Below are positions 46,478-56,969 of a stretch of DNA of 64,000 bases, piece by piece (position 1 is the stretch's first letter; every line of letters starts with the position of its first letter). The notes under the pieces were generated by a model. The model searched no databases. It had not been told where the DNA came from and saw nothing but the letters and a program-made list of their open reading frames with translations. The translations under genes and the position numbers were made by a program. Source of the stretch: Platycnemis pennipes. Its lineage: Eukaryota; Arthropoda; Insecta; Odonata; Platycnemididae. The stretch covers positions 127,333,624-127,397,623 of the forward strand of contig OW121851.1 of the NCBI GenBank assembly GCA_933228895.1. The letters run 5' to 3'.

Positions 46478-47600
46478 AATGCAAATGCAATGCTTTCCAT
46501 GGCCCTATCTTTCATGTGATACCCTTCTTCAGCTCAATATACCTCTTTCTTGCCATCATTCTGCCCACACTCCGCATTCTCCTCCCTTCTCTACCCCGTT
46601 TACCCAACATTTTATCGCGTCCTTCTACAAACACTCTTCCCTCATTTCCTGCTTTATTCAGTTCTTCCACCTTCTAATTTCCTCAGTCAACTTTCTATCC
46701 TCCCCTACCATTTCTAGAACTTCCTCGCTGGCCTTACTTTCCTCCCACCTGACCCTCTCCATCTTTCTGCATATTCTCATCTCAAAAAACTTTTTATCTA
46801 GTCCATTTTGTTCTCTTCCCTTAAATTTCCATGTTTTGGTGATATAAAATTCCATTAGAGTTTTCACTAGTCTTTTCTGTACATTTCTATTTAACAAACA
46901 TTTCTTCTACGCAGGCACTTAGCCAGGGGGGGGGGGGGGGGGGGGGGAGCTTCTTGGGCTTCAGCCCCCCCGGAAATTGTTTTCCAATAATTTTGTTGTT
47001 CTGATTTTAACTGGGCATGATAATCCGGATAATACTGCGTTTAATTCAAGTGTTAAGTATCTTGAAACGTGATCACTAGTTTGTGTGGCTAATGTGTGTG
47101 GCTAATAATTGTTCTTTTCAATCTGTTAAGCATGTATGCGTTGAACTTCTGTTCTGTGACCAGTGAAATTAACTGCTTCATAACAAGTTAAGCATTGAAC
47201 TTTACCATTGAGAAGAGATAAGAATGGGCGCTGTGAAAGTAAATACCATCCTTTGAAAATTATAATTTTTGGCTACGTGCCTGGTTCTACGGGTTAAAGC
47301 CTTTGTTGCTTAAACGATTATCTTTAACAATTCCAGGCAGTTATGCCTCTGTACCACCAACATACTGCCAAAGTGGTTAATTTGCTCCATCTGCTCTAGC
47401 TTTAAATCTCCTGCTGTTAAATGTAATTTCATACTTATATTTCTGCAATGTACAACCACTTTTTTATTGTGAATAATATTTATCTCATCTTTATAATACT
47501 GAATCTGCAACGGAGATTGACCAACAGACTGACTGAATTTCACTTTCCGAGGCACCACTGAATTAAAATATTGTGAACTTTCGCAACGCCACACCACGGT
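46478..47600 (-). mobile_element. Decayed RTE-like LINE (second subfamily), split by a hAT
   Basis: On the minus strand, 47310-47597 contains LKLEQMEQINHFGSML, comparable to the QxLEQVxxFxYLGS segment, and 46658-46897 contains LVKTLMEFYITKTWKF, RICRKMERVRWEE, EEVLEMVGEDRKL, the order expected after the RT core. The wording differs from the 17-18-kb family, so it is another subfamily. The two parts are separated by the 46912-47283 hAT, and both carry stops or frameshifts. Confidence 0.7.
46912..47283. mobile_element. Non-autonomous hAT-type element, 372 bp, inside the LINE
   Basis: TIRs CAGGCACTTAGCC (left) and CAGGCACGTAGCC (right, reverse complement) are flanked by CTTCTACG (46904-46911) and GTTCTACG (47284-47291), an 8-bp duplication with one difference. 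A run of 22 G lies at 46926-46947, followed by GGGCTTCAGCCCCCCC. No transposase remnant. Confidence 0.85.
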
Positions 47601-47609
47601 GGTATTTTG

Positions 47610-48220
47610 ATAGCAAGCAGCGATGGGATATCCGCGGTTGTAGATATCCGTGACAGGTTACACCCTACTGTGCTAAATGTGTTCACGATTAAGAACGGAA
47701 TTCTCCGTTCTTGCCCTCCGTGAACTACTTCTCTTGTGAAATGCCTGTAATGTCACGAAAACTCTTGGTTTGTTGATGAAATGTGGAAACCTCGGAGGTG
47801 AACACAATTTCGCAGGAAATTCCTACCGAGGCAAACCGAATACTTAAGCATATCGAGAATTCACAGTCTTGGGTGAAATTAATTTCTATAAACAACAGAT
47901 CCGACAGGCTGTCCGCGACAGGTGGTAGAGAAACACGCGAAGTTTTCAGACACGCAAGAAGAGTCTTCAGTTGCGGAAGGCACCAAAATAATGTCCGTAG
48001 TTAGCAGCACAACAAGTCTCCAGGCAACGAAGGCTTTCCACCTTCACTAAATCTACCCTACCCGAAGAGTTGGAAATATTTTAATGTCAGATATAATCTT
48101 TGGCTGTATTTTTTATCGTGAATAATCCTCCACCTTAATCACAAATAGCAAAACAAACGTTCCTTTCCAATCAATCACAGCCCGACCTTCTTAGAGGTCC
48201 GCAACTCGGACCTCTTTTTA
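47610..48220. other. Unassigned DNA
   Basis: A 73-codon plus frame (47783-48004) has no recognised domain. No repeats recognised. Confidence 0.35.
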
Positions 48221-48224
48221 TTCA

Positions 48225-48960
48225 TTCACCATGAAGCAGTGTCTCTTATACGACCGTGTGCGGAAGCGGTTCCTTATTCCTCCACAAAAGGAAAAGAGGC
48301 ATGGAAACCCTAACCTTTGCTCCCTCTCTTTGAACTCACTTTTGCATGTCATTTCCGTTTCCCTCGCCACAAAAACTTCTCTGGGATCCCCAAACGGGTC
48401 CTTCCCGCTCCTCTGGCACTATTATCCATTCCATTTTCCGCACCTTGCCCTCCCACGCACCCCTCACCTTTCTTGTCCTTTGCTGCCTCTGCTCCTTCTC
48501 ACTCATTCCTTTCCACGGACTCCCTACCCCACCATCCGCCCCCCTCGAGTGGGTGACGGAGAGGATAAAAAAAATTCAATTTCTCGAATGTCCTTTCCTT
48601 CCCCTTTCAAAGGAAACGCTTTACCGGCCATTCATCCTTTTCCTCTTCTGTGCTTCCACCGATGCTAAGCCCGGAAAACAGAAAGCCTTTCTCGCGAAAA
48701 CACCTCCGTCCCATTTATAATATAACGCGTTCAACTCGACCTGGATTTCGTCCGCTTCCACTCTTGTGAGGCGTTGGTCGCGACAGTCGCCGACCCCCGT
48801 CTCTTCGCCTCCTCCCCCAGTGCATCGCATCACGTGACCACCATCCCTCCCCCTATCCCTCAACGTGCATGCACACACTCCCCGCCCACTCACCGACGTC
48901 ACTGACACCCACGCATAACCCTTATTCATCCTCCTATTTTTCTCTTTCTTCTGCATATTC
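48225..48960. other. Pyrimidine-rich, G+C-rich island with E-box/CRE-like sites
   Basis: The plus strand is C/T-biased, keeping frames of 124 and 145 codons open (S/P/L-rich, unrecognised). Toward the right end lie ATCACGTGACCACC (E-box, about 48829), CCCCGCCCACTC (GC-box-like) and GACGTCACTGAC (CRE-like, about 48894). Possible promoter-type region. Confidence 0.35.
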
Positions 48961-49400
48961 TCCCGACATATTCTCCCGACTTTATACGTATTGATGCTTT
49001 TTTTAGATGTTTAAGTTTATGGAAGAAGGGTTCGCCAGCAACTTAGATTTTATGGACTTCTGCTGCCGATGAAAATCACGTAGTCATATGCATCAAAGCT
49101 TAATTTAGATTCATCAATAATATAACACTGCTCTCGTCCAAGAAATGCCCTATAAAAAATACTGTTTTATGAAAATGGTCTGTTTTTACTTTGTTTACAC
49201 AGGAATCGTTCAGAAAGTAAAAGATGTTTTTATTACATTGGTGTTTTCAATAGGATTTTTTCATCGGAAGGAAAGGTATAAGGATAGGAATTGAAGGGAA
49301 AGGATCCTAAAAAGATATTTTACAATAAGATAGCCCATTTAAGAATTTGAGTTGAATGTAGTTGCCAAAAGGGAAGATGGCAGGTAACTAAGATAATTTC
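48960..49400. other. AT-rich DNA with the GGTATAAGGATAGG motif
   Basis: AGGAAAGGTATAAGGATAGG at 49269-49288 is shared with 37.02 kb. Nothing else recognised. Confidence 0.35.
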
Positions 49401-49404
49401 AAAG

Positions 49405-49640
49405 TAGAGGTAAGTGCCGTGGATGTTAGGGTATTAGCCTCTCATTAATGTACCGGAATCCCAATCCCACATGTGGGAGAGATTTTTCATTGGAATGCCT
49501 TTCATGTCATGCATTCTGTGATAGAAGTACTTTAAGTTCAGCGCTCCATCCATTAGATGAAACGTTGCACAGTAGAATCCTTGGTGGCTTTCGCTGAGCG
49601 GAAACTAATGCCGGAATTTGGTTTTTCTCCACTATTCCTC
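49405..49640 (+). mobile_element. SINE, tRNA head diverged, body shared with 63.7 kb
   Basis: GTGGATGTTAGGGTATTAGC then a degenerate B-box region (GGAATCCCAATCCCACATG) form the head. The body CCTTGGTGGCTTTCGCTGAG, CGGAAACTAATGCCGG and GTTTTTCTCCACT matches the minus strand of 63730-63860 (CCTTGGCACCTATTGTTAAG, CCTAATTCCGACGCCGG, GTTTCTCTCCAGC). Confidence 0.6.
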
Positions 49641-49847
49641 TGCTCCAGGTAATCCCATTTCTATCCAACTAACTTTATCCAGGAGAGGCCTCTTTTCGAT
49701 GCGTCCAAGTAGACACGATCTGTTTGATTATTTAGGCACTGGCTCTACCACAGGCGTCAAATGGCAAGAAACAAGCTCCCTGCTCTTTTATGTGAACTCA
49801 AAACACATTTAGCGATCTCAACTCACCAACCGGTTGACCAAGCGCCA

Positions 49848-50205
49848 TATTCAAAATCTCAACTACAGTCTTAGGCTGCTTACGTCTAAAATCCCCACAA
49901 AAGGTCAAAATGGTGTACCGATTCTACCAGCAAATGTGGTATTACTTCTCAGCGTGACCCTGAGAACCGAGCTGAGGTGATGAATGAGGCCCAGCCATAT
50001 TCAGAATATCAACTACATTCTCACTTCCACTGCTACCGTCATAAAATCTCTATCACGAGTTCCAAAGAGTATACAGATTCTCCTCAATATGGTTCGAAGC
50101 GTGGTAATATTAATGTTGCTGGGTGCATCTGCACATAAATTTTACTTGTAGTTTTCGGGAGTAAGCAGTGGAAGCGAGACTGTAGTAGATATTTAAAATT
50201 TGGCC
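49848..50205. repeat. Second locus of the alternating about 125-bp repeat
   Basis: Plus units at about 49848-49960 (CATATTCAAAATCTCAACTA, GGTATTACTTCTCAGCGTG) and 49993-50075 (CATATTCAGAATATCAACTA), and a minus unit at about 50090-50205 (GTAAGCAGTGGAAGCGAGAC). Same sequence family as 37788-38700. The right end is broken by the hAT at 50213. Confidence 0.75.
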
Positions 50206-50212
50206 CCTGACC

Positions 50213-50621
50213 CAGGGCCTTATTTACCATATGGCGTACCCGGCGGCCGTCGGAGGCCTCGCGAGCGCTGGGGGCCTCGCGAGAGAGAAAATTTAAATAT
50301 AATTGTGAGTACCTGGCGCCTACGAGCAGAATATTAATAGTGATAGATATTTTTACACTTTCTATATATCTATCTACATAATACCCTGCAAGCCACCATA
50401 AAGGTGTGTGGCAGGGGGTGAATTCTTACTAACATGCACTACATTCTCACCAAACATGCATAAAAAAGGATTAGTATTTATGTACTATTCTAAACTACAT
50501 TATGCATTTTCTCAATATGCAAGGAAAAGTGTATGTCAAGCTGCCAGCTTGCAAGATTATAACAGTGGGAGCCTCATTCTGGATTTCTCCGGGGGCCTCA
50601 GAGGTCGTAAATACGTCCCTG
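50213..50621. mobile_element. hAT-type element carrying a nested LINE fragment
   Basis: TIRs CAGGGCCTTATTTACC and, reverse complemented, CAGGGACGTATTTACG; flanks CCCTGACC (50205-50212) and CCCTTACC (50622-50629) give an 8-bp duplication with one difference. A CR1-like LINE 3' end lies at 50368-50545. A partial relative of the same hAT lies at 36301. Confidence 0.8.
50368..50545 (-). mobile_element. 3'-end fragment of the CR1-like LINE, nested in the hAT
   Basis: TATCTACATAATACCCTGCA, AAAGGTGTGTGGCAGGGGGT, then ACCAAACATGCATAAAAAAG and AGTATTTATGTACTATTCT. Closely similar to the 24.48-kb terminus. Confidence 0.85.
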
Positions 50622-50639
50622 CCCTTACCTCGGGTAAAA

Positions 50640-51430
50640 CAGTTTGTTTGGGTTGGTTTCGCTAGCGTAGATAACTCAGGCTGTCGTCGTTTCCCCTAAT
50701 AATAAGATCCGGCGGCGTCGTCTCGGATACTGCCTTTTTCAAGTCGTCCTTCGCACATCTATCGGCAATTTTCTGCCACCGGTGGCCTGGAAGAATGGGA
50801 TAAGATGGTGCCCGCAATTTGAGGAAGGGGAAGCAAGCGAATTTAGTACTCCGACGCCAATTCCAGCCTAAGGATTGCGATCGGCCGAGAGAAAACTGGG
50901 CACGACTTCTTTAAAGTTTCAGATACGCCAGTTACCCGATAGTCGGAGAATTCGGTAGCAGAATGAGTGTTTGCAAGTGGTTTCTCTAAGTATGAGTCTT
51001 ATAAGTTAACGACTTTGACTTTAAGGCCTCGAGACTTGCAACGAGAGCTGTTCGTGACTCCAAAGGAAAGCGTCTTTCGTGAGGAAATAAAAGAATATTT
51101 TTACTTTGTAAGAGTTTATATATATCCCCTGGGGCTGCATTAAAACTACCAGACTGTGGGATTGTGGCATATGGTGAGTTAGTAACCCGCGTATCTTAAT
51201 TATTTAACTTGCATGTTCATCAATTTTACCGACTACTGTCATAAGATGAGTTCGTCTGCCCTCTCAGCTTAATCTTTTCCTATGAATGCTGTAAAATCCA
51301 ACGGTTCACCTATATTCTCCATTTTTATGAAAGATACTCAACTCAAAGACTTGCACTTTGAAATGTGGATAAGAGGAAATGCGTACTCCTAAAAAACTGT
51401 TGAATCCACAAAAAATGTTTTTCATCCTTT
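50640..51430. other. Unassigned DNA
   Basis: No gene or repeat recognised. Confidence 0.4.
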
Positions 51431-51437
51431 TCTCCAC

Positions 51438-51545
51438 TCATCATCATCGGTCAACATCCCTTAGATTGGTTTGACCCAGTTCTCCACTGAATTCTTCTAT
51501 CGGATTACATTTTCAACTTCCACATATTTCTTCTCTTTTGCAATT
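51438..51545 (-). mobile_element. 3'-end fragment of the RTE-like LINE
   Basis: CTCATCATCATCGGTCAACA, TTAGATTGGTTTGACCCAGT, CTCCACTGAATTCTTCTATC; the family tail with moderate divergence. Confidence 0.8.
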
Positions 51546-51929
51546 AATATTAGAGTTATTCAAATATTATTCTGAGTTTTTACGATGAAATGTAATGGAA
51601 TGCATGGCAAAATATTACGTTTACCTCCGAGAAAATGCAAAATTTCGAAGATGCGGGATTTGAAATTGGGCGTATTAATTTTATGACTCTCAAATAGCTA
51701 TAATGAATAGGAAAACATGCTTACACCCAAACAGTTCGGTTTTAGGAAAAAAATAAGGGTCATTTCACGTCAATTTAACTAGAAAATCGGCAAAAATGAC
51801 CCTTTGGGTAACCCGTTTTGACCAAATTTGGCAAAACGTCATAATTTGATAAGAACAGTTTTATTACCCTACAAGTCCATAGCGTGGTTGACAATGTGAG
51901 CGATACATTTTACTGAAAGGGATAAATTA

Positions 51930-52300
51930 TCAGTATCTTCTTCGGTGTAACCAAAGACTTTAATAAGTTATTGCTTGAACATTTTAATGGAAAACCGAGA
52001 AGATGGAACTTCCGGGATATTGGAATTAATAAACGCCTACTTCGACCCAAGGATAATAAAGGGCAAGTAGGGAAACTCCACTATTGGCCCAAGAAGGATA
52101 GAACAGAGGTGTTCCCCAAGGCTCGCTCCTTGGGCTATCAAACCTTGTTACAGAGGACATTACAAGAGAAATTGACTGGAAATAAATGGTGCAAATATAC
52201 TAGTGACGGGTAAAAACATTAGTATTAAAAAATACAGAGCCCTTGATATTGTAGACGATACATCGATTAGTATTGGAGGTAAAAGGAACTGAGGTAATTT
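51930..52300 (+). pseudogene. Decayed non-LTR RT fragment with motif B and motif C
   Basis: At 52101-52133 a plus-strand reading gives RGVPQGSLLG, the motif-B signature of non-LTR RTs, in a different frame from the 80-codon frame 51971-52213. About 110 bases later, 52247-52273 reads IVDDTSISI, a degraded YADDT motif C. The spacing is shorter than usual and stops and frameshifts occur, so it is a dead fragment; the LINE clade cannot be decided. Confidence 0.65.
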
Positions 52301-52309
52301 AAGCTCAAA

Positions 52310-52835
52310 CTAAGACAGATGTATTTTCCCGACCAGAATTGAGTCGTAGGCATGTAGTTGTCTCGGAATCAAGCATCCTTAATGTGGACGGAGGAAGGCT
52401 CGTTTTTGGAGTTTAAATCCATGTCCGGCTCAATTTCAAATGCCATTTAATACAATTAAAAAAAGAGAGTGTGTGCAATGAAAGCTCAGAAAGCTCCGAT
52501 ACTGAGGTATTAAGCTCCCGCACTGGGCATCAAAAATAATAAACTTGTAAGACAGCAATTCTCCCGTAACATTTATATGCGGAAATACACAAAAGGGTGT
52601 CATTAGAAAACCTGAAAGTAGTATTGAAAAACACGTGTCGAGTCAAGTAAGAACGGACACAGTAAATCAATGAAGTATACGATAATAAATAAACTCTCAT
52701 GACGGGTATATTAGACTACTTCAGATGACAAAATAATATGGACGGGCTGGCCAAGAAAAATAACACAGAGCCGAATAATGCCTCTAATTTAAGCTGCACA
52801 AAAGGCAGCAAGACACTCCCCAAAAAATTGTCTAA
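52310..52835. other. Unassigned DNA, possibly the rest of a decayed LINE
   Basis: No recognisable protein similarity downstream of the RT fragment. Confidence 0.3.
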
Positions 52836-52840
52836 ATCTC

Positions 52841-53945
52841 ATTATCATCATTGGTCAACAATCCTCGGATTGGTTTGATGCAGCCCTCCACTTGATTCTT
52901 CTATCGGCAACCTCATATTAAAGTAATTCCTCTCTTTCGCATCCTTCAAGGCCTGTTCCACATATCTCATACGAGGCCTTCCTCTGCCGTTTTCCAGTCC
53001 ACTAGCTCTTCAACGATTGTCTTCATCAGGCCACCGTGTCTTAAGATATGGCCAATTAAGTTGTCCTGTCTTCTTTTTAAAGTTTTCAGCTTTCCTGTTT
53101 TCAGCAGACCTCTCTTTTCTCCCACTCTTCTTAGGACTTCCTAGTTATTTACTCGTTCGAGCCATTTTATCTTCATCATTCATCATTAGTACCAAATTTC
53201 GAATGCTTCCACCCTTTTCTTCTCCGCTGTTGTCATCGTCCATGCCTCACTGATCAAAAGAAACATGCTCCAGATGTACGATCTCACAAATTGTTTCCTT
53301 ACGTCTATAATGGGGGCGTTTACTCGGAACCGAAATCGCAATTTTGTACACGAGATCGTTAGATGGAAACAAAAAAAGAATTTTGGTGAAAAAATTAATC
53401 TTCTAACCACAACCACTCACTCATAAATCAAAAATTAAAATAAGCAAAAGGTGACGCCCACCGAAAAAGCTGCTGTGATAACATTGACGTCATTTTCCTC
53501 CCGTCCTTGACTGCTTTTCTTGGAAGCGAAGGGAGTGGTGGGGGGTTCTCGGAAGGTCTGCTCGCACAGATGCTGTGACAACTGTCCTATTCGCAGAGTC
53601 AACTGATTCCCCCCCATTGCGATAAGGCAAAGTAGCTTCGCGGGCTCAGTTGTGATTGGACGAAGTCGATATACGTCAGAGGTTGCACCACGCCCACTTT
53701 TCCGAAAGGGTTAAAAACATCAGTTTTTCGCCGCTCATAACTCGAGAAATAATTGACGGATCAAAAAACGGAAAAATACTGGTCTTTTTATTTTACAAAC
53801 TCTATCATATTCGGGAATAAAAAAAATATGGTAAATGACCCCATTACCTTATTCTGTGATTGTTTCTGTTGTATTTCCAGCTGCAAGTAGATTCTTCTTC
53901 TGATAGAATATCCTCTCTGCCTGAGCTATTCTACTGACTATGTTT
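52841..53945 (-). mobile_element. RTE-like LINE 3' half, split by the unnamed element
   Basis: The 3' tail (ATTATCATCATTGGTCAACA) starts at 52841, and the coding region runs to 53309 (minus-strand reading includes SYIWSMFLLISEAWT MTTAEKKRVEAFEIWY at about 53186-53290). It resumes at about 53866 (GTTGTATTTCCAGCTGCAAG) and ends at CTATTCTACTGACTATG near 53942. 53310-53844 is an insertion. Confidence 0.85.
53310..53844 (-). mobile_element. Unnamed inverted-terminus element, copy B
   Basis: Ends ATGGGGGCGTTTAC (53310-53323) and GTAAATGACCCCAT (53831-53844) are inverted repeats, 12 of 14 positions matching. TA is present immediately outside both ends, possibly the target duplication. Collinear with copy A at 40091-40669, in reverse orientation. 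CCAATCACA (reverse strand near 53655) and TGACGTCA (near 53484) are retained in both copies at least in part. The minus frame 53435-53617 ends in FSVGVTFCLF like copy A. Confidence 0.8.
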
Positions 53946-53959
53946 TTTATATTTCTCTC

Positions 53960-54640
53960 TTAGTCTATAACTATGGATCAATTTCTTCTTACAAATGATA
54001 TCCATCACACTGACATAGGGCACTGATCTTTCCGGCATTCGAAGTTGGGTTCTAAACTTAGCCACGGGGCTTTTACTGCTTAGTGGACAAATAGTTAATC
54101 GCCAAGGAAGGATTCTAGTCAAAACTTTCATAGTGTTTGTCCTTGGACCTCGCGCAGAGATGAGACGGAGGTAGCAGCTCTCTCCAATTGAGAGGCGGAC
54201 GAAGTCGACTCGCGATGGATATCCATTCAGGTCCCTGATGAGGGCGCGTCGCTTAAGTGGCAGCCTGAAAGTACGAAAGCTTCCACGCAAGATCCTTGGC
54301 CTCCCTTTCTTCCAGACACTCTCGTAGTGCTTCTCACTTTCTCTCATCCAAAAGGCCACATTTTCCTTTCCTTGGATTGAATTCAGGGCCTTTTCGCGTG
54401 AATGAACTGCCGGAGGGGGCCATTCTCCCCCTCGACGGAAAAAAAAAAAAATAAAAAGCATTCGATTTCAACGCCGCGTGAGTAATGCAAACCGAGGGGC
54501 CAAGCCTATCCCAAGATTTCAACCAGAATTGAATCGGCGGTGACTTTCACGCCCTTCGTTCCATTTCCCCCTCTTTTTTTAATTCGCAGTGTCAATCCTT
54601 CTAACTTGAAATTTTTCCTTCCATCGACTCAATTTCGTTC
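53960..54640. other. G+C-moderate segment with an unrecognised 176-codon frame
   Basis: Minus frame 53931-54461 is one of the two longest non-LINE frames in the window; it begins in a poly-A/T-derived hydrophobic stretch and has no domain I recognise. A poly-A run (12 A) lies at about 54439. Treated as non-coding. Confidence 0.3.
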
Positions 54641-54865
54641 TAATCCAGCGCTGAAACTCTTGTGAGTGTTCCCAATGGAGTATTTCTATGGGATGGTGAC
54701 GACTTGGAAGCAATAATAAGATTATTTGGCCAATTAAGATACGTTGGGTGTGCGCTAAAACTTACAAAGGTCACTTTCAGGACAATAAACATTCTTAGCC
54801 AATTATTTTTACTTGGTAGCGTATATTTCCATTATTTCCTGTTTCTTTCTCCATGTTTTTCAGAC

Positions 54866-55050
54866 CCCTTCATATAAACTGAAATGCCATTCCATTTTCT
54901 TCTTCTTCCTAGTAAGACAAACATTCTTTCCAATAAAGCTTCCCACAACATTCCTACAATTACCCTCTTTTATTACCTGCGCTGCCTACTCCCAACGACC
55001 TTTTCTCCCTTATCATGCCCAATACTTCCTCGTTTTTCATCTCGAGGTCT
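54866..55050 (-). mobile_element. Probable decayed RTE-like LINE fragment
   Basis: Minus-strand reading near 54985-55035 gives NEEVLGMIREKRSLG, the segment that follows RRM.KI..W in the other copies. The rest is too diverged to align by eye. Confidence 0.5.
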
Positions 55051-55059
55051 CTTAATAAA

Positions 55060-56770
55060 ATATGCATACTTTTTAGGGTAGTCAAAAAAAAATATTCTCT
55101 GGGAAAAATTTTCAATATATGGTTTGGAAAATAGACATTTTTTAGGCTCTGTTTAATATATTTACAAGAAAGACGAAAATGATAAATCTTACTTAAGTAC
55201 TTTCGTCCTTATTTTTCAATTTTTATTTTAGAAAAGCATAACTAAAATATTCTCGATAAATCTCGAATTATATTTGTCTCCAGTTAGTTTAGAATTACAA
55301 AATGGAAATACTCTTGATCTGGGGCTGGTTAGACTATAGCTGTCCCTATTAAAGGTGTCGGATAGGAGATACATTTTATTATTTAAAAAAATATATTATT
55401 CAATATGAATTTAGCATTCATTTTCAGCCTATCGTTGTACGTATCCAAAGAGTCACGAGTGCCTTGCGAGTCTCCTCTGGTCAAACATAATCTTACGTTT
55501 GGAGCTTAGTTTTTTCTGCTCTTAAATTTCACACTCTTGAGTATAATTGTTATCAAGTACCTTTTCATTCCATTTTTCACCTGGGGAGGTCATATTTCCA
55601 TTTGCACTTCTTTCTGATCTTTCCTAGTCCTTAAAAGTTTCCTTTCACTAGAGGAACAAATGTTTAATAGGTAAGAATGTGTTACACTTGAAGTAAAATG
55701 CTAAGTATCCAACTCTCTTTTTTCAAACCGTGTTCCAATTTATTATTATGTAGGATGTATGATTTATTTTTATTCATTCAGCAATGTATTGCGACTGCTG
55801 GAAGTTAAGGTATAAATTAATGCGAAGAGTGCACTCAGAAGTATTTAATTACAATTGACCAAAAATTGGGATAGGTTATTCCACGATCAGAATTTTATTT
55901 GAAACGGCGATAGGGTTAGTGCGTGAATGGTAGTCGCGGTAATATGCTTGCAAGTGAAGTTGCTTAAAAAGAAGGACAATGGAGTAAGGATACTGGAAAA
56001 TACTTTCAAGGAAGTGTTGCTTAAGGCGTGGTATTTATTTAGAGCATAACTGTACTTACATGGGACTTTACCACTAAAAATGAGAAGGGGAAAATGTTAA
56101 CAAGGATTTTTTTTTTGCTAACAGTTTCAAGGAAAGAGGAAGGGCTAAGTGGGAGAGGGGAGTGGAGAAACAAAAGGTTAAGGAGGAGACCCTGCCTTGT
56201 GTTTATTCCCTTTCTCTCCTCCCCCAGCTCCCCTCGTGGCTTCATTGTGCCACCGGAATAAATGCAGGGATGAGACTGTGACACAAAAGGGCGGGGGTGA
56301 CAAGTGGGCTCGTGAGAAAAGAATAACGGTGGCGGAGGGAGGGAGAGAGGAAGTGGCGGAGGGCTAACGGTGCTGAGGGTTCCTTCCCGTGGAAACTGCT
56401 GCTCTGACCCCAGTGCACAAAAAAATAATGGCGTGACCCGGTGTGAAGGTTGGGGGAAAAGGGGGAGAATTGAACGTTATTGCGACTGCTTTCCAAAATG
56501 TTGAAGCGTTTGCAGAGTTGGAGCTTTAAGTGATACGGAAAGCCTTGGTTGAAAAGCTGCTGGTCGGTTTTAATCATTTGTCTGCGATAGCATTATCCAG
56601 GGAGTGTGTAAATTAATAAAATTGGGAGTGTGTAAATTAAATAAATTAATATAGTATCCCTGGCATTATCCATGGCACGGAGCTCTTGTCTGTGATTTGC
56701 GCATCTAACAGTATCTTCTAGGCCACGTACCTGGCTTACTTACGTGTTGTACTACCTGGTTTTCGTTAAC
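55060..56770. other. AT-rich DNA with a purine-rich island
   Basis: 55060-56030 shows nothing. 56090-56480 is a G/A-rich island in which minus frames of up to 111 codons are open by composition. No product recognised. Confidence 0.35.
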
Positions 56771-56782
56771 ATAGCTTAAGGA

Positions 56783-56962
56783 TTTTGCAATGAAAGCTAT
56801 AACCTTGCAATTACACATAAACTTTATTGGCGACCTAGGTTTTGACTAATGAAATCCTTGATGAATACTTCATGACACCTGATGATGACTTCATAAGTTG
56901 AAACCTAGGTCGTTAAGTTAGTTATATGGAACTACAAGTTTGCAGCTTTCATTTCACAATGT
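56783..56962. mobile_element. Palindromic element with a hammerhead-like motif
   Basis: Arms of about 80 bases meet near the centre: left AATGAAAGCTATAACCTTGC, CGACCTAGGTTTTGACT; right (reverse complement) AATGAAAGCTGCAAACTTGT, CGACCTAGGTTTCAACT. At 56879-56904 the plus strand reads CTGATGA, one T, a 5-bp stem (GACTT/AAGTT) with a CAT loop, then GAAAC followed by CTAGGTCG. Confidence 0.7.
56879..56904 (+). ncRNA. Hammerhead-ribozyme-like motif
   Basis: Both core strings (CTGATGA, GAAA) are intact around a 5-bp stem. As at the other loci, one extra base precedes the stem. Confidence 0.45.
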
Positions 56963-56969
56963 TTAGCAA

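Noticed and set aside
48231..48720. Overlapping 124- and 145-codon frames
   Set aside because: S/P/L-rich translations of a pyrimidine-rich tract, open in several frames at once.
53931..54461. 176-codon minus-strand frame
   Set aside because: No recognisable domain; it begins in a homopolymer-derived hydrophobic stretch and crosses into a decayed LINE, so length alone is not support for a gene.
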